A stretch of 64,000 bases of DNA from Flammeovirgaceae bacterium UBA4465. Lineage in GTDB: Bacteria; Bacteroidota; Bacteroidia; Cytophagales; Cyclobacteriaceae. The translations under genes were made by a program, and so were the position numbers. The stretch covers positions 124,001 through 188,000 of the forward strand of contig CAJJBF010000008.1 in assembly GCA_905182375.1 (NCBI GenBank), written 5' to 3'. A model generated the notes under the pieces. The model was given only the letters and a program-made list of their open reading frames with translations. It ran no database searches and was not told the DNA's origin. This document shows, in pieces, positions 62,281-64,000 of the stretch. Position 1 is the stretch's first letter; the number at the start of each line of letters is the position of its first letter.

Positions 62281-62529
62281 ATGAAACTATTTTTATCATT
62301 GAGCATCTTTATGCTTATCATGCTACAATGTACACCAAAAACAGAAAAACTTGAGCATTCGAATTTAACCTCAGCGATACTGAAGACGATTTGTCTTCAG
62401 TATATCAATAATGAAAATGACATCATCACGACACATATTCTGTCAGATTCAACCTTGAGGTTCAAGGACAGAGATGATATCCAATATTACGAAAAAATAA
62501 ACGACTCTATAATGATTAAAAAAGGGTAA
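62281..62529 (+). CDS. small lipoprotein of unknown function
   Basis: 82 residues with signal MKLFLSLSIFMLIMLQC (lipobox MLQC). The rest is short, charged and without a known domain. The signal makes it a likely real gene. Confidence 0.6.
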   Translation: MKLFLSLSIFMLIMLQCTPKTEKLEHSNLTSAILKTICLQYINNENDIITTHILSDSTLRFKDRDDIQYYEKINDSIMIKKG

Positions 62530-62782
62530 GTGAATCAATGAAAATAAACCCTTCCATGCTGAAATATGTCTTCTTTTTTGACTCAATCTATGACGTCGTT
62601 CATGGTTAATTATTTTTATCATGAATGAATGATTTTATATAAATTCTATGTAATTTTAATAATGGGAATATTTTTTTTTAAAAGTAGAGGTTACCTTTAC
62701 TTGCGTAAGAATACAAAAAAAAATGCTTTCTAAGTAATGTAAGAATACACAAACTAAATATTAATTTATTCATCAAACTGTC

Positions 62783-63313
62783 ATGAAAATAAAAAAACCA
62801 ATTTTAACCATACTCGTATTAGCTGCGATAGCTACAGGTCTGTATATTATCCAAATTACAGTAGGATTTCCACCCTCAGATGCCACGGGTTCTGCAATAA
62901 AAGGGGTTCAAAAAGCAAATAAATATAAAATTGAAGATGATACCGAAGTAGAGCTTGTTGGAGAAAATGTGCAAATTTTACTTCAAAATGATGAATTCCA
63001 AGCCTTAATGAAAGACAAAAATTTTACTGAATTGATCGCTTCAGAGTCTTTCGCTGAATTGACAAAAAATACTGATTTTCTTGAACTGACTCAAAATCAA
63101 GATTTCTCAGAACTCATGGAGAATGGAGGTTTATCAGATAGTCCAATGTATAAAAAATTGGCTTCTAATCCCAATTTTCTAACTTTAGCTAAAAATCCAG
63201 CATTCATGGAGGTTGCTAAAAATCCAGCGTTTAGAAATATCTCTAAAAATCCAGCATTTAATAATGTGGTCCGTTCATCTCAATTAGGTGTCCTTCAAAA
63301 AATGGTGCAATAG
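62783..63313 (+). CDS. membrane-anchored protein with nine-residue tandem repeats
   Basis: 176 residues. A single N-terminal hydrophobic segment (residues 7-25) anchors the chain; residues 69-164 are made of about ten units of nine residues, consensus N-P-A-F-x-x-(L/V)-x-K (NDEFQALMK, NTDFLELTQ, NPNFLTLAK, NPAFMEVAK, NPAFRNISK). Phe or Leu recurs every nine residues, with one six-residue insert near 123. No family recognised. The ends of the array are near-identical, indicating recent duplication. Confidence 0.75.
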   Translation: MKIKKPILTILVLAAIATGLYIIQITVGFPPSDATGSAIKGVQKANKYKIEDDTEVELVGENVQILLQNDEFQALMKDKNFTELIASESFAELTKNTDFLELTQNQDFSELMENGGLSDSPMYKKLASNPNFLTLAKNPAFMEVAKNPAFRNISKNPAFNNVVRSSQLGVLQKMVQ

Positions 63314-63325
63314 AAAGTTCAATAT

Positions 63326-63357
63326 AAATGGCCCAAAATTAATTGGGCCATTTTTTT
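63326..63357 (+). terminator. intrinsic terminator after the nine-residue-repeat gene
   Basis: Perfect 11-base stem AAATGGCCCAA / TTGGGCCATTT with a six-base AATTAA-type loop followed by a T-run. It is 12 bases past the stop codon. The symmetric A/T ends may also terminate the opposite strand. Confidence 0.88.
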
Positions 63358-63431
63358 GTTCTACAATCTGTCGTCATACCTCTTTGTCAATAGATTATTG
63401 ATCAATACTTGGCACTATTACCGGCTTAACC

Positions 63432-64000
63432 ATGAAATACCTTTCGTTTCTCCTCGTCTTACTCTCATTTGGTGCTTCTGCCCAAGAAATTTTTCAATTA
63501 GAAAATGCTAAAATAATTCATTATGATCCACGAAAAAGTTTTATCGTACCATATACTGTCCGATGCTTTAATAACGCTTTAGATTTTCATAAAAGACTAT
63601 TTGACTACGAGCCCACGGGAGAGATTACAGTGGTTCTTGAAGATTTCGGGGATTATGGTAATGCAAGCACCATGGCATCGCCTTTTAATTTGATCAACAT
63701 AGGACTATCGCCTTTCAGTTATGCCTTTGAAACATTCCCTGCTGGCGAACGAATCTTTTCATTAATGAATCATGAGTTGGTCCATATGGCTGCTCTCGAT
63801 AATACCGCTAAACGCGATAAATTTTTTCAAAAACTGTTTTTGGGTAAGGTAGTGGCTAACATTGATCATCCCATTTCTATGTTTTACAGTTTCTTGACTA
63901 TTCCAAGATTTTATGCCCCTCGATGGTACCACGAAGGTATCGCGTCTTATGTGGATACTTGGATGAGTGGTGGGAGAGGAAATGCAATGGGTAATTATGA
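63432..64000 (+). CDS. exported peptidase-MA/TolB-type protein (3' partial)
   Basis: At least 189 residues, still open at the window edge. Signal peptide MKYLSFLLVLLSFGASAQ, then a metalloprotease-like segment: NHELVHMAAL (HExxH) and WYHEGIASYVD, the Glu-containing third zinc ligand motif of gluzincin peptidases. Larger Bacteroidota proteins of this type also carry a C-terminal beta-propeller; it cannot be seen here. Confidence 0.75.
   Translation, partial: MKYLSFLLVLLSFGASAQEIFQLENAKIIHYDPRKSFIVPYTVRCFNNALDFHKRLFDYEPTGEITVVLEDFGDYGNASTMASPFNLINIGLSPFSYAFETFPAGERIFSLMNHELVHMAALDNTAKRDKFFQKLFLGKVVANIDHPISMFYSFLTIPRFYAPRWYHEGIASYVDTWMSGGRGNAMGNY

Noticed and set aside
62690-62760. Two copies of GTAAGAATAC as a regulatory repeat
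   Set aside because: Only two imperfect copies in an AT-rich region; too little to support a function.
1-64000. tRNA genes, CRISPR arrays, insertion sequences or phage genes
   Set aside because: None seen: no tRNA-like T-loop consensus, no regularly spaced repeats, no transposase, integrase or terminal inverted repeats.

Overview
The window looks like a chromosomal segment of a marine or aquatic member of the Bacteroidota, most likely a Cytophagales-type bacterium. This rests on low-to-moderate GC, a SusC/SusD pair under an ECF sigma/FecR cascade, an STN domain on SusC, head GIN, ASPIC/UnbV and YHYH proteins, TAnnTTTG-type -7 promoter boxes, near absence of Shine-Dalgarno sites, and many lipoproteins with short signal peptides. 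No rRNA, tRNA, CRISPR array, phage or insertion sequence was seen. Species cannot be named from the sequence alone.

Layout. 1-6 kb: a queuosine-precursor transporter (cut by the window edge), a DUF819 membrane protein overlapping a Nudix hydrolase, TPR and GIN envelope proteins, a periplasmic thioredoxin and a YfcE-type phosphoesterase. 6-21 kb, all minus strand: a polysaccharide-uptake locus read as ECF sigma, FecR anti-sigma, SusC, SusD, terminator, then an ASPIC/UnbV beta-propeller protein, a sialate-O-acetylesterase-like SGNH enzyme and a tandem-domain SGNH enzyme. No glycoside hydrolase lies in it, so its visible enzymes are esterases. 21-27 kb: an M28 peptidase, an FG-GAP protein, an M49-like metallopeptidase lipoprotein and an iodotyrosine-deiodinase-like flavoenzyme. 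27-39 kb: an amino-acid supercluster on the minus strand, with a trp leader peptide (three consecutive Trp codons) and terminator, trpE-G-D-C-F-B-A, an aromatic amino acid hydroxylase, hisH-A-F-IE, and a dihydrolipoamide-dehydrogenase-like flavoprotein lacking the redox cysteines. 39-44 kb: TerB, an outer-membrane barrel, the small SRP RNA, a transaldolase, a 67-residue protein and FtsE, then a barrel/lipoprotein pair whose lipoprotein is a beta-lactamase-fold protein without its catalytic residues. 44-49 kb: a sugar MFS transporter with an in-frame stop, a TlpA-like thiol-disulfide protein, a GH26-like protein with altered active site, and a PlsC acyltransferase. 49-55 kb: a two-subunit molybdenum hydroxylase, then selD and selU (mnmH), which together make 2-selenouridine in tRNA. 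55-58 kb: a Tat-exported sugar isomerase-like protein, a Gfo/Idh/MocA oxidoreductase and an FGE-fold protein. 58-64 kb: YwqK-like and Sco1 lipoproteins, a YHYH protein, a lipid A acyltransferase, small lipoproteins, a nine-residue-repeat protein and the start of a peptidase-like protein.

Quality warning. At least eleven genes, including ones likely to be functional such as trpE, susC, susD, the ECF sigma factor and the hydroxylase, are each broken by a single-base frame change while both halves remain well conserved. The simplest reading is residual insertion/deletion error in the consensus, not mass pseudogenisation. Coordinates for these genes are given across the break.
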